In this document: positions 1 to 7,255 of the stretch, piece after piece
Position numbering within the stretch: the first letter of the stretch is position 1
How the letters are laid out: every line of letters begins with the position of its first letter
Source: Blastocatellia bacterium
GTDB lineage: Bacteria; Acidobacteriota; Blastocatellia; Pyrinomonadales; Pyrinomonadaceae
Assembly (NCBI GenBank): GCA_003487805.1
Contig: DNNE01000171.1
Span: forward strand, 58,777-92,213
Reading direction: 5' to 3'
Length of the DNA stretch: 33,437 bases
Translations under genes and position numbers: made by a program
The notes under the pieces: model-generated
Databases searched by the model: none
What the model saw: the letters and a program-made list of their open reading frames with translations, nothing else
What the model was told of the DNA's origin: nothing

Positions 1-24
1 ACCCGGTCGCTATCGCTCCCGGTA
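1..24. repeat. Partial intergenic hairpin repeat
   Basis: The first 24 bases form an imperfect palindrome, with ACCCGGTCGC pairing to GCTCCCGGT. It resembles the right arm of the element at 21494-21570, which has CCGGTCGC and GCGACCGG. It is probably one arm of an element cut by the window edge. The rest of the gap to base 86 shows nothing recognisable. Confidence 0.4.
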
Positions 25-86
25 CTGACCTCATTTACTGAAGTACGTGTAAATCTGTGGTTGTTCTAACTCGCCTTTGATCATCG

Positions 87-1106
87 ATGCATATCTGGAT
101 CGATCTGGCCAACTCTCCGCATGTGCCTTTCTTTCACGCACTGATTCCTGAATTCACTGCGCGTGGACACGCCGTCGAAATCAGCGCGCGCGACTTTGCC
201 CAGACTGTTGAGCTCGCCACCAAAGCCGGAATGATGGCGCACGTGATCGGCGGGCACGGCGGCGGATCGATTACCGGAAAGGCCGGCAACCTGTTGGGAC
301 GCGCGGCGGCCCTGCGCAAATGGGCGCGCGATCGTGGATTTGATCTGGCAGTCAGTCACAACTCGTACGCGCAAATCGCGGCGGCCGCAGCACTCGGGAT
401 CAAAGCGGTAACGCTGATGGATTACGAGCATCAGCCGGCGAACCACCTCGCGTTTCGGCTGGCCTCGAAGGTGATTGTGCCGCGCGCATTTCCCGCTGCC
501 GAATTGCGCAAGTACGGCGCTTCGCTACGAAAAGTAAAACGATACGAGGGCACCAAGGAAGATGTTTATCTGGCCGGCTTTGTTCCCGATCCGGCCTTCG
601 GCGAAACGTTGCGCAAACTGAATATTGCGAGCGATGATGTGCTGGTCGTAGCCCGACCGCCGGCCCGCGAAGCGCTTTATCATAGGTTCGAGAACGAATT
701 ATTCGATGAGTTGATTGCGCGCCTGAGTTCTTTTGAAGGAACAAAGGTCATTTTGATTCCGCGATCGGACGCGCAGCGCGCCAACTACCAGGCGCGAAAC
801 TTTGCCAACGTGATCATGCCGCGCGAGGCGCTCGATGGCGCAAACCTAATCGCTGCGGCCGACCTGGTAGTGAGCGCCGGCGGCACAATGAATCGCGAAG
901 CAGCGGCGCTCGGCGTGCCGGCGATTAGCGTTTACGCCGGCCGCTGGGCCGCCATCGATGAACAACTTATCGGCGAAGGGCGTCTGCGACGGCTCAACGC
1001 GCGAGAAGAGATTGAGTCGTTGACAGTTACAAAAAAGTCGGAGCTGAATCCTCGTCGCGCGAGCGGTGTGCGAGATGAGATAATCAAGTTGATATTAGAC
1101 CAATAG
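87..1106 (+). CDS. DUF354 family protein (glycosyltransferase-like)
   Basis: This 339-residue protein begins MHIWIDLANSPHVPFFHALI, which is typical of the DUF354 family, a group with a fold like UDP-GlcNAc 2-epimerases and GT-B glycosyltransferases. The N-terminal half (about 1-160) looks like a Rossmann domain. The C-terminal half carries VSAGGTMNREAAALGVPAISVY-like sequence at about residues 262-283, matching the nucleotide-sugar-binding end of GT-B proteins. There is no signal peptide, so it is probably cytoplasmic. The family is uncharacterised and often sits in polysaccharide clusters, which fits the sugar transferase that follows on the same strand. No clear ribosome binding site precedes the ATG. 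The family call is firm; the reaction is unknown. Confidence 0.85.
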   Translation: MHIWIDLANSPHVPFFHALIPEFTARGHAVEISARDFAQTVELATKAGMMAHVIGGHGGGSITGKAGNLLGRAAALRKWARDRGFDLAVSHNSYAQIAAAAALGIKAVTLMDYEHQPANHLAFRLASKVIVPRAFPAAELRKYGASLRKVKRYEGTKEDVYLAGFVPDPAFGETLRKLNIASDDVLVVARPPAREALYHRFENELFDELIARLSSFEGTKVILIPRSDAQRANYQARNFANVIMPREALDGANLIAAADLVVSAGGTMNREAAALGVPAISVYAGRWAAIDEQLIGEGRLRRLNAREEIESLTVTKKSELNPRRASGVRDEIIKLILDQ

Positions 1107-1273
1107 TTGCGGCTCTGCCGCCCGATGTGCGGAAGGCCTATGGCCTTCCGGAATGGTCGCCGCCATCCCGGCGAGGCTACGCCTCGCCGAATTCCCGAGG
1201 GCATAGCCCCTTAGGTTGTTGGTCGTAGGCGGAAGGGCAAGCCCATCCGCACATCAGGCGGCAAAGCCGCCCA
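1107..1273. repeat. Long imperfect inverted repeat with inner hairpins
   Basis: The outer arms are GCGGCTCTGCCGCCCGATGT near 1110 and its near-complement ending at about 1273, which reads ACATCAGGCGGCAAAGCCGC. Inside are further hairpins: GGAAGGCC with GGCCTTCC near 1131-1150, and CGGCGAGGC with GCCTCGCCG near 1172-1192. The element fills the whole gap between two genes and ends three bases before the start codon at 1277, so it would form most of that gene's 5' leader. Confidence 0.8.
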
Positions 1274-1276
1274 CGA

Positions 1277-2836
1277 ATGAAAGCTGAACCGCTCGTCAAA
1301 GATTTCACCACTGCCAGTGCTGTGCGCGTGCCCGCGCGCGCGCCACGTTGGTTTGTGCCCCTGGTAAAATTGGCGCTGGTCTTGAGCGATGCAACGCTGA
1401 CATTCCTTTGTTTTGTCGCCGCGTTCTATGTGCGCCATTATCAATCAATCATTCACCGCGCGGCGAGCGGCTCGCTCAGTTGGAGTCGCGACTTTGCTCC
1501 TTACGCCGTGCTGCTGCCGCTGATCATTCCCATTCGTTTACTCCTGCTTCGTTATTACGATCTCTATCGAGTGCGCGGTGAGTTTTCATTTGTCGATGAC
1601 GTGGCGAGTGTCTTTAAGGCGATCGCCACAGGCTCGCTGCTGATCGTCGCGGCGACTTTTATGTATCGCGGCGGCGTGGCTTTTCGCACGTTCTCTTATT
1701 CGCGCGGAATCTTTCTTTTAGATTTTCTGTTTGTGTTTGTCAGCATCAGCGTAGTGCGCATGATTTTGCGCACGGGACAGATCTTAGTGCGACGCCGCGG
1801 CATCAATTTGATCCCGACCTTGATCGTCGGTCGCGGCGCTGAAGCGGTCGTGTGCATCCGCGAAATGCGCGCGCGCCCGGAGCTGGGCTATCGCGTGATT
1901 GGCATTATCGATAACGGCCCAATGGGCATCGTCCCGGGTTCCAGTTTCGAAGGTGTCCCCGTCGTCGGCAATCTTGAGAATCTTCCGCAGGCCATTCGTG
2001 AATCGAGGGCCAACGAAGTCATCATCTCCGATCCGAACGTTCCCGGCGAGAAACTCTTTGACGTGATGATTCAAACCGGCCGCCGTCGTGGTGTTGAATT
2101 TCGCATCGCGCCGACGCTGTTGAATTGCCTGCCGAGCAAGACTGAAATTGATCAGGTTGGAAGCTTACCGATGGTCACGCTGTTTCGCTCGCCGCTATCG
2201 AGCGGCGCCAGAATCGTAAAGCGAGCTTCGGACCTCTTCATTGCCCTCCTCGCGCTCACGTTGCTGTCTCCGCTGTGGCTGCTGATTGCCTTGCTAATCA
2301 AGCTCGATTCGCGCGGCCCGGTTTTCTACAAACAGGAACGTGTAGGGATGGACGGCCGCGTTTTCCTTTTCTACAAGTTTCGGTCGATGCAGGTCGGCTC
2401 TGACGATACATCGCACCGTGAATATCAGCGCGCTTACATCAGCGGGCGCCCCGATTCGAATTTGGGAGATGACGAGCGTCCGGTTTTTAAGCTTAGGACA
2501 GACGACCGCATCACGCGCGTCGGCAAGCTTTTGCGTAAGACCAGCCTCGATGAACTGCCACAGCTCTTCAACGTGGTGCGCGGTGATATGAGCATCGTTG
2601 GGCCACGCCCGCCCATTCCGTACGAAGTTGAGAATTATCAACTCTGGCATCGTAAGCGGCTGGACATGAAGCCGGGCATCACCGGACTGTGGCAAGTTTC
2701 AGGACGCAATCGCCTGCCGTTCGATGAGATGGTGCGGATGGATCTGTACTACATCGAAAACTGGTCGTTACTCTTGGATATTAAGATCATTTTGCAGACG
2801 CTGCCGGTGATGTGGCGGGGCGAGGATGCGTATTGA
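1277..2836 (+). CDS. Polyprenyl-phosphate sugar-1-phosphate transferase (exopolysaccharide initiation)
   Basis: At 519 residues this has the full architecture of the WbaP/CpsE-type family. The N-terminus has about four membrane segments (roughly 25-50, 72-95, 108-127, 140-162), followed by a Rossmann-like CoA-binding-type domain (about 175-290) containing LIVGRGAEAV. A further hydrophobic segment at about 313-340 leads into the catalytic bacterial sugar transferase domain. That domain shows YKFRSM, SLDELPQLFNVVRGDMS, VGPRPP and KPGITGLWQVSGR, all signatures of the family. It should transfer a sugar-1-phosphate to undecaprenyl phosphate at the inner membrane and so start a repeat unit. The sugar cannot be told from sequence. 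It has no visible ribosome binding site, because a hairpin repeat ends three bases upstream. It probably works with the DUF354 gene and perhaps the distant O-antigen ligase. Confidence 0.93.
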   Translation: MKAEPLVKDFTTASAVRVPARAPRWFVPLVKLALVLSDATLTFLCFVAAFYVRHYQSIIHRAASGSLSWSRDFAPYAVLLPLIIPIRLLLLRYYDLYRVRGEFSFVDDVASVFKAIATGSLLIVAATFMYRGGVAFRTFSYSRGIFLLDFLFVFVSISVVRMILRTGQILVRRRGINLIPTLIVGRGAEAVVCIREMRARPELGYRVIGIIDNGPMGIVPGSSFEGVPVVGNLENLPQAIRESRANEVIISDPNVPGEKLFDVMIQTGRRRGVEFRIAPTLLNCLPSKTEIDQVGSLPMVTLFRSPLSSGARIVKRASDLFIALLALTLLSPLWLLIALLIKLDSRGPVFYKQERVGMDGRVFLFYKFRSMQVGSDDTSHREYQRAYISGRPDSNLGDDERPVFKLRTDDRITRVGKLLRKTSLDELPQLFNVVRGDMSIVGPRPPIPYEVENYQLWHRKRLDMKPGITGLWQVSGRNRLPFDEMVRMDLYYIENWSLLLDIKIILQTLPVMWRGEDAY

Positions 2837-2842
2837 TTGATG

Positions 2843-3049
2843 GGCAGCCTGTAAGGCTGCGAGATAGTAGCCGGTGGTTGAAGCGAAGCGTAAACCGCCG
2901 GACCACGATCGATTAATCATAGCACGCTGAAAGGGTGCAAGAAGATCGTTCTCGCACCCCTTCAGGGTGCGAATGAGGATTATCAACCTACCGGAGGTCT
3001 TCGCTTCGCTGCGACCTCCGGCTACTATCTTGCAACCCTGCGGGTTGCC
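2843..3049. repeat. Nested palindromic intergenic element, about 207 bp
   Basis: The left half runs GGCAGCCTGTAAGGCTGC, then GATAGTAGCCGGTGGTTG, then AAGCGAAGCGTAAACCGCCG. The right half, read on the opposite strand, runs GGCAACCCGCAGGGTTGC, then AAGATAGTAGCCGGAGGTCG, then CAGCGAAGCGAAGACCTCCG. A third pair lies at the centre: GCACGCTGAAAGGGTGC and its counterpart GCACCCCTTCAGGGTGC. The shells share one centre of symmetry. The outermost arms are also hairpins in their own right, with different but internally paired sequences. Confidence 0.85.
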
Positions 3050-3098
3050 AAAGCTGACCTACCGTCAGGAACGGCTCACAAGAAGGGATCGTCCGCCC

Positions 3099-3584
3099 AT
3101 GGCTGATTCAGACACCAAACGTGAAATGCTGCGGCACACGGTGGCCACGCTTGCTTATCGCGGCGCGAAAGCTGTCCGTGGCGCAGGTGATTCATTCGCA
3201 TCCTTCAAAGCTTCCGAGACGACCCGCACGCCGGCTCAAATTCTCGCGCACATCGGTGATTTGCTCGATTGGGCTTTGTCGATCGCCAAAGGCAACGAGA
3301 CCTGGAATAACTCTGAACCGCTTGTCTGGAATAAAGAGATTGGCCGCTTTCATGCTGCGCTTAAGAGTTTCGATGATTACCTTGCCTCGGATTCCGATCT
3401 GGCAGCGAGTTGTGAACGCCTGTTTCAAGGGCCGGTTGCCGATGCCTTAACTCATGTCGGACAAATTGCCATGCTGCGCCGCATCGCCGGCGAGCCGATG
3501 AAGGGTGAGAACTATTCGCGCGCGAAGATCGCAGCGGGTCACGTCGGCGCGGATCAGGAAACGCCAAAGCGTCAGTTCGATTGA
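3099..3584 (+). CDS. DinB-like domain protein
   Basis: This 161-residue protein looks like a four-helix DinB/YfiT-type protein. It has a histidine after the second helix (His51, in ILAHIGDLLDW) and a second one in ALTHVGQIAMLRRIAG (His119), the usual metal-ligand region of the fold. Members include thiol-dependent transferases and many proteins of unknown function, so no substrate can be named. The reading frame is open further upstream to 2967, but that part translates the palindromic repeat. The ATG at 3099 follows AGAAGGGA by about ten bases and is the better start. No signal peptide is present. It stands alone between two repeat-filled gaps. Confidence 0.7.
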   Translation: MADSDTKREMLRHTVATLAYRGAKAVRGAGDSFASFKASETTRTPAQILAHIGDLLDWALSIAKGNETWNNSEPLVWNKEIGRFHAALKSFDDYLASDSDLAASCERLFQGPVADALTHVGQIAMLRRIAGEPMKGENYSRAKIAAGHVGADQETPKRQFD

Positions 3585-3619
3585 TCGGTTGACGACGCAA
3601 TGACTCTCCGATGTTGCGA

Positions 3620-3661
3620 CGGTGAGACAAGCCTCACCGCCATGTGCTGCGGCAAAGCCGC
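3620..3661. repeat. Two small hairpins
   Basis: GACGGTGAG pairs with CTCACCGCC across a short ACAAGC loop at 3619-3641, and GCGGC pairs with GCCGC around AAA at 3649-3661. They lie in the gap after the DinB-like gene and before the gamma-glutamyltransferase gene. No T-run follows, so they are not a standard terminator. They resemble the arms of the other intergenic elements here. Confidence 0.5.
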
Positions 3662-3766
3662 GACCAGAAGCGAGCGCGTCGGCATTGCTCATTTATTCAT
3701 CAAGCGTTAGCATCTCAGCCGATCAAAGCGTCAGAGTCAGCTGCTCTCTAAAGCAAGGAGTGTGTT

Positions 3767-5587
3767 ATGCGCGCAACCAGGATGATCGCCATTGGCGTGA
3801 TGATTCTTCTTTCGACGGGAATGACTATGGGACAGGAACAGGAATCACCGGAAGTTACCAATAAGACCATGCGGCCCGTAGTGCGCGGCCAGCATTTCGC
3901 GGTCGCCGCCATGAAGGCGGAAGCCACGCGCGCCGCCGAACGCGTTTTGGAAAAAGGCGGGAACGCGTTCGACGCGATCGTTGCCGGCCAGGCGGTGCTC
4001 GGTCTGGTCGACGGTGCGATGAATGGTATCGGAGCTGACGCGACGCTGCTCGTCTATGACGCGAAAGAGAAGAAGGTCTATTCGATCAATGCTGAAGGCA
4101 CAGCGCCAAAGCTGGCGACGATTGAATGGTACAAAGAGCATAACGGCGGCAAGCTGCCGGTCAACGATTCGTTGCTTTCGGGAACTGTGCCGGGCTGTAT
4201 CGATGCCTGGTACATCCTGCTCGATCGTTGGGGCACGATGAATTTCGCGCAGGTGCTGTCTGAAGCAATCGATCTGGCTGACAACGGTTTTCCGGTTGGC
4301 GATTCATTCGCGCGCGCCGCCGCGACCACGCAAAAGATTCGCAAATATCCAACCAGCGCGAAAGTGTATTTGCCGAACGGGCGTGCGCCGCAAGCCGGCG
4401 AAATCTTTCGCAATCCTGATCTTGCGCGCACTCTGAAGCGTCTGGTCGAAGCTGAAACGCAAAACAAAAGCAAAGGACGTCATGAAGCTTTGAAGGCCGC
4501 CCGCGATCGTTTTTATAAAGGCGACATCGCGCAAGAGATGGCCAGGTTTTCAGAAGATAACGGCGGGCTGTTTCGCTATGAAGATTTTGCGAACTACACG
4601 GCGAAAATTGAAGACCCGGTGTCGATCGACTATCGCGGTTTTCAGGTTTACAAGAACGCCTCGGCGACTCAGGGTCCGGCCGAATTGTTTGCGCTGCGAA
4701 TCCTGGAAGGCTATGACCTGAAGGCGATGGGCCATAACAGCGCCGAGTACATTCACACGAGCGTTGAAGCGACAAAGCTGGCCATGGCCGATCGAGAGAA
4801 GTATCTCGGCGACACGGACTTCATCAAGATTCCTTTCGCAGGTTTGCTTTCGAAAGAATATGCCGCAGAGCGGCGCGCGATGATCGATAAGACCACGGCT
4901 TCCCTGGCGTTTCGTCCGGGCACGGCTGAAAAATTCACCAGCGACGCGACGCCGCTTTATCGTCCAGTCAAGATCACCACCAGCGATTTCGCCGATCACG
5001 ACGGCGACACGAGTTACATCGCGGTCATCGACAGCGCGCGCAACATGATCAGTTTCACGCCCAGCTTGCACAGCGCTTTCGGCACCGGCGTTGTCATGGG
5101 GAATCTGGGTTTCATTTTTAACTGTCGCGGCGATTACTACTCGCTGGAAGCCGGCGAAGCGAATGCGCTCGCCCCAGGCAAACGTCCGCGCAGCACTCTG
5201 CAAAGCACCCTCGTAATGAAAGACGGACAGCCGCTCATGGTGCTCGGCACGCCCGGCGCGGATCAGCAGGTGCTGCTGACGATGCAGACACTGCTGAACA
5301 TGATCGAGTTTGGCATGAATGTGCAGCAGGCGATCGAATCACCCAAATGGCTGACGCGTGCGTTTCCGGCTTCGCCTTTTCCGCACACGATGTATCCCGG
5401 CGATCTATCGGTCGAGTCTCGTATTCCTGAAGATGTGCGCAAGCAACTGCTCGCGCGCGGCCACAAACTACACGTGACCGGGGCCTGGTCGGACGGGTCG
5501 CTGGCGGCGATTGTGATCGATCCGAAAACAGGCGTGCTTAATGCCGGTACAGATCCACGCACCGAAGCCTACGCCTGGGCCTGGTGA
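3767..5587 (+). CDS. ggt: Gamma-glutamyltransferase, exported
   Basis: This 606-residue protein has a signal peptide (about residues 1-22, ending TGMTMGQ) and the two-part layout of the family: a large-subunit region with GGNAFDAIVAGQAVLGLV at about 65-82, then the small-subunit region. The expected autocleavage and nucleophile site is Thr415 in DGDTSYIAVID; the family normally has TT or TS here followed by the same strand. The C-terminal half keeps PRSTLQSTLV and LGTPGADQQVLL. Such enzymes cleave or transfer the gamma-glutamyl group of glutathione and related compounds in the periplasm. The start is well supported by AAGGAG six bases upstream. It seems to be a single-gene unit; the next gap holds a palindromic repeat. 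The family is certain; the true substrate is open because bacterial paralogues vary. Confidence 0.92.
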   Translation: MRATRMIAIGVMILLSTGMTMGQEQESPEVTNKTMRPVVRGQHFAVAAMKAEATRAAERVLEKGGNAFDAIVAGQAVLGLVDGAMNGIGADATLLVYDAKEKKVYSINAEGTAPKLATIEWYKEHNGGKLPVNDSLLSGTVPGCIDAWYILLDRWGTMNFAQVLSEAIDLADNGFPVGDSFARAAATTQKIRKYPTSAKVYLPNGRAPQAGEIFRNPDLARTLKRLVEAETQNKSKGRHEALKAARDRFYKGDIAQEMARFSEDNGGLFRYEDFANYTAKIEDPVSIDYRGFQVYKNASATQGPAELFALRILEGYDLKAMGHNSAEYIHTSVEATKLAMADREKYLGDTDFIKIPFAGLLSKEYAAERRAMIDKTTASLAFRPGTAEKFTSDATPLYRPVKITTSDFADHDGDTSYIAVIDSARNMISFTPSLHSAFGTGVVMGNLGFIFNCRGDYYSLEAGEANALAPGKRPRSTLQSTLVMKDGQPLMVLGTPGADQQVLLTMQTLLNMIEFGMNVQQAIESPKWLTRAFPASPFPHTMYPGDLSVESRIPEDVRKQLLARGHKLHVTGAWSDGSLAAIVIDPKTGVLNAGTDPRTEAYAWAW

Positions 5588-5600
5588 GGTCATTGAAAAA

Positions 5601-5651
5601 GTGGCACGGGCGTCCCGCCCGTGAAACACGCGCAAGATGCGCGTGCTACCC
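5601..5651. repeat. Paired-hairpin intergenic repeat
   Basis: Two hairpins sit side by side: CACGGGCG pairing with CGCCCGTG near 5605-5623, and CACGCGC pairing with GCGCGTG near 5627-5645. Flanking bases GTGGC and GCTAC make the two hairpins inverted copies of each other. Their stems differ in sequence, but each is self-complementary. The rest of the gap up to 5823 shows no gene. TTGACG at 5772-5777 could be a -35 box, without a convincing -10 partner. Confidence 0.7.
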
Positions 5652-5823
5652 CGTGGTGAGTGGCACTGTCATTGCACAGAGACTGAATTTGGCTTGGATT
5701 TGTACGCTCTTGGGACAACGAACGCCTGAGAGTCAGGCATCGTTAGCTTGTGGGCCATACATCCATTAGTATTGACGTGAACTCTCCTGGTTCAAATCAA
5801 AATAAACACCACTTGGAGGCAAG

Positions 5824-6549
5824 ATGAAGACAAGGCTAGCTAAGGTTACTCAATTCGCTGTTCTCTCTCTCCTGCTGATTGGAATTGGTATCGCTTCGGC
5901 GTCCAGCGCTGCCGCGCAGCGCAATCGCTGGGATGGATATCCGAACTGGGGCGGTTCATTTCAACTTCGCGAAACGGCCCTGAACGCTGGATATAACGAA
6001 GGGACGAAAGAAGGCCGCGACGATCGCGGGCGCAATCGTTATCGGAGGTATTCGGAGTTTGGTGCTTACAATGATGCGACGCATGACTACAGTTCGCGTT
6101 TAGGCGATCGCGAGCTTTATCGACGCTATTACCGTTTGGCGTTCGAACGCGGATACGACACCGAGAACCCGAACAACTACAATAACCGGAATAACGATCG
6201 CAACGGCCAGGACAATCGCGATCGCAACGGCCAGGACAATCGCGATCGCAATCGAGACCGCGATAATAATAATAATAATAATCGCCGCGGACGTGACTGG
6301 AATCGCTATGGACAGTACGGCGGCTCATACCAATTGCGGCAGACCGCTCTGAATGCCGGTTACAACGCCGGTAACAAGTATGGCCATGACGACGCCCGTC
6401 AAAGACGCCGTCGAAACCTCAACGACATTAGCGACTATCGAAACGCGACGACCGATTACAGCTCGAAGCTCGGCGATCGAGAGCTATATCGTCGCTACTA
6501 TCGCGAAGGTTTCACGAATGGTTACGAGGATGGGTATAACGGGTATTGA
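5824..6549 (+). CDS. Exported Asn/Arg/Asp-rich protein with two long internal repeats
   Basis: This 241-residue protein of unknown function has a signal peptide of about 34 residues ending in SSAAAQR. The mature part holds two copies of a module of about 75 residues, at roughly 41-115 and 167-241. Each opens with GGS(F/Y)QLR(E/Q)TALNAGYN and closes with DYSS(R/K)LGDRELYRRYYR, then a Gly/Tyr-rich tail. Between them is a low-complexity linker made of NDRNGQDN/RDRNGQDN repeats and six consecutive Asn codons. The start is set by TTGGAGG just upstream. It is followed by a strong intrinsic terminator, so it is probably a single-gene transcript. The repeated Tyr/Arg-rich modules suggest a periplasmic or surface structural or binding role, but that is a guess. 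Confidence 0.75.
   Translation: MKTRLAKVTQFAVLSLLLIGIGIASASSAAAQRNRWDGYPNWGGSFQLRETALNAGYNEGTKEGRDDRGRNRYRRYSEFGAYNDATHDYSSRLGDRELYRRYYRLAFERGYDTENPNNYNNRNNDRNGQDNRDRNGQDNRDRNRDRDNNNNNNRRGRDWNRYGQYGGSYQLRQTALNAGYNAGNKYGHDDARQRRRRNLNDISDYRNATTDYSSKLGDRELYRRYYREGFTNGYEDGYNGY
6193..6252 (+). repeat. In-frame 24-bp tandem repeat
   Basis: Two copies of a 24-bp unit (6193-6216 and 6217-6240), nearly identical, are followed by a half copy to 6252. They encode NDRNGQDN and RDRNGQDN in the linker of the exported repeat protein. The unit is a multiple of three, so copy-number change would keep the frame. Confidence 0.9.
6265..6282 (+). repeat. AAT trinucleotide microsatellite
   Basis: Six perfect AAT units encode six asparagines (residues 148-153) in the linker of the exported protein. 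Slippage here would change length without breaking the frame. Confidence 0.95.
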
Positions 6550-6577
6550 TCGTTCCGGCGAACCCATCGATCTGATG

Positions 6578-6612
6578 ATGAGCCCGATCGCAAGGTCGGG
6601 CTCATTTTTGTT
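6578..6612 (+). terminator. Intrinsic terminator
   Basis: ATGAGCCCGA at 6578-6587 pairs perfectly with TCGGGCTCAT at 6596-6605 across an eight-base loop, followed directly by a T-rich run (TTTTGTTTGG). It lies about 30 bases after the exported repeat protein and before the toxin-antitoxin promoter. It is the clearest classical terminator in the window. Confidence 0.88.
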
Positions 6613-6636
6613 TGGTCTTTCTTAGTGCCATCCCGC

Positions 6637-6666
6637 TTGACTCTCGGTATGACGAATGTTCATACT
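6637..6666 (+). promoter_or_regulatory. Candidate toxin-antitoxin promoter with operator
   Basis: TTGACT (6637-6642) and CATACT (6661-6666) are spaced 18 bp and match sigma-70-type -35 and -10 boxes at five and four of six positions. Between and overlapping them is a perfect inverted repeat, GTATGA (6647-6652) and TCATAC (6660-6665). That is a fitting place for repression by the antitoxin. Transcription would start at about 6673, the antitoxin ATG itself, so the message may be leaderless. Confidence 0.45.
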
Positions 6667-6672
6667 ACGCCC

Positions 6673-6915
6673 ATGAGTGCAGCAAAGGTTACCGTCTCAA
6701 TCGATTCTGGACTGCTGAAGAGAGTTGATCATTTAGTTAAAGCGCGGGTGTTCACTAATCGCAGCCAGGCGATTCAGGCGGCAGTTAAAGAAACGGTTTC
6801 TCGTCTCGACAGTAATCGATTGGCTAGAGAGTGCGCCAAACTGGATAAAGGTGAGGAACAAAAGCTTGCGGACGAAGGTTTGGCTGCTGAGGCAAAAGAA
6901 TGGCTCGAATATTAA
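6673..6915 (+). CDS. Ribbon-helix-helix antitoxin (MazE-like partner)
   Basis: This 80-residue protein has the ribbon-helix-helix pattern: a short strand with alternating residues (AKVTVSIDSGLL), then helix (KRVDHLVKARVF) and helix (NRSQAIQAAVKETVSRL). The acidic C-terminal part (ECAKLDKGEEQKLADEGLAAEAKEWLEY) would wrap the toxin. Upstream in-frame starts at 6625 and 6649 exist, but 6649 lies inside the proposed operator, so 6673 is preferred. The stop overlaps the toxin start by 16 bases, typical of coupled antitoxin-toxin pairs. It should bind DNA as a dimer, repress its own operon and neutralise the toxin. Confidence 0.8.
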   Translation: MSAAKVTVSIDSGLLKRVDHLVKARVFTNRSQAIQAAVKETVSRLDSNRLARECAKLDKGEEQKLADEGLAAEAKEWLEY

Positions 6916-7238
6916 GGGGCGACATTATCTGGGCGAATCTGGATCCGACGCGGGGGCACGAACAAGCCGGTTCGCGCCCCGTTTTAATTCTGAGTCAGAA
7001 CATTTTCAACGATCGTTCCGGTACAGTTATAGCGATGGCCCTTACGAGTCAGCGACCTAGTGCTGGATTTCCTTTGACACTTGAACTCGGAGATCGTCGG
7101 TTGCCGAAGAAATCCTGGGTGAAGATTAGTCAGATACGAACGTTATCGGTTGAACGATTAGGGAAAAAGCTTGGCAAGGCTTCAGATGAAGAGTTGGAAC
7201 ACATCATCGAAGGACTGAATGAGATCATTGGAACCTAA
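6900..7238 (+). CDS. MazF/PemK family endoribonuclease toxin
   Basis: This 112-residue protein is a clear PemK/MazF toxin. It opens with RGDIIWANLDPTRGHEQAG, then SRPVLILSQNIFN, then TVIAMALTSQ. Arg26 (in GSRPVLIL) and Thr49 (in ALTSQ) stand where the catalytic residues of MazF enzymes lie. It should cleave mRNA at short sequence motifs, so its activity must be held by the upstream antitoxin. GAGG at 6889-6892, inside the antitoxin gene, supports the start seven bases later. Codons are more AT-rich than in neighbouring metabolic genes, in keeping with a mobile module. Whether it is active cannot be seen. Confidence 0.9.
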   Translation: MARILRGDIIWANLDPTRGHEQAGSRPVLILSQNIFNDRSGTVIAMALTSQRPSAGFPLTLELGDRRLPKKSWVKISQIRTLSVERLGKKLGKASDEELEHIIEGLNEIIGT

Positions 7239-7255
7239 AACGTCAATAAAGAAGA

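Noticed and set aside
2967..3098. N-terminal extension of the DinB-like frame
   Set aside because: It translates the palindromic repeat, and the ATG at 3099 has a better ribosome binding site.
5791..5800. GGTTCAAATC resembling a tRNA T-arm
   Set aside because: No acceptor, D or anticodon stems can be formed around it.
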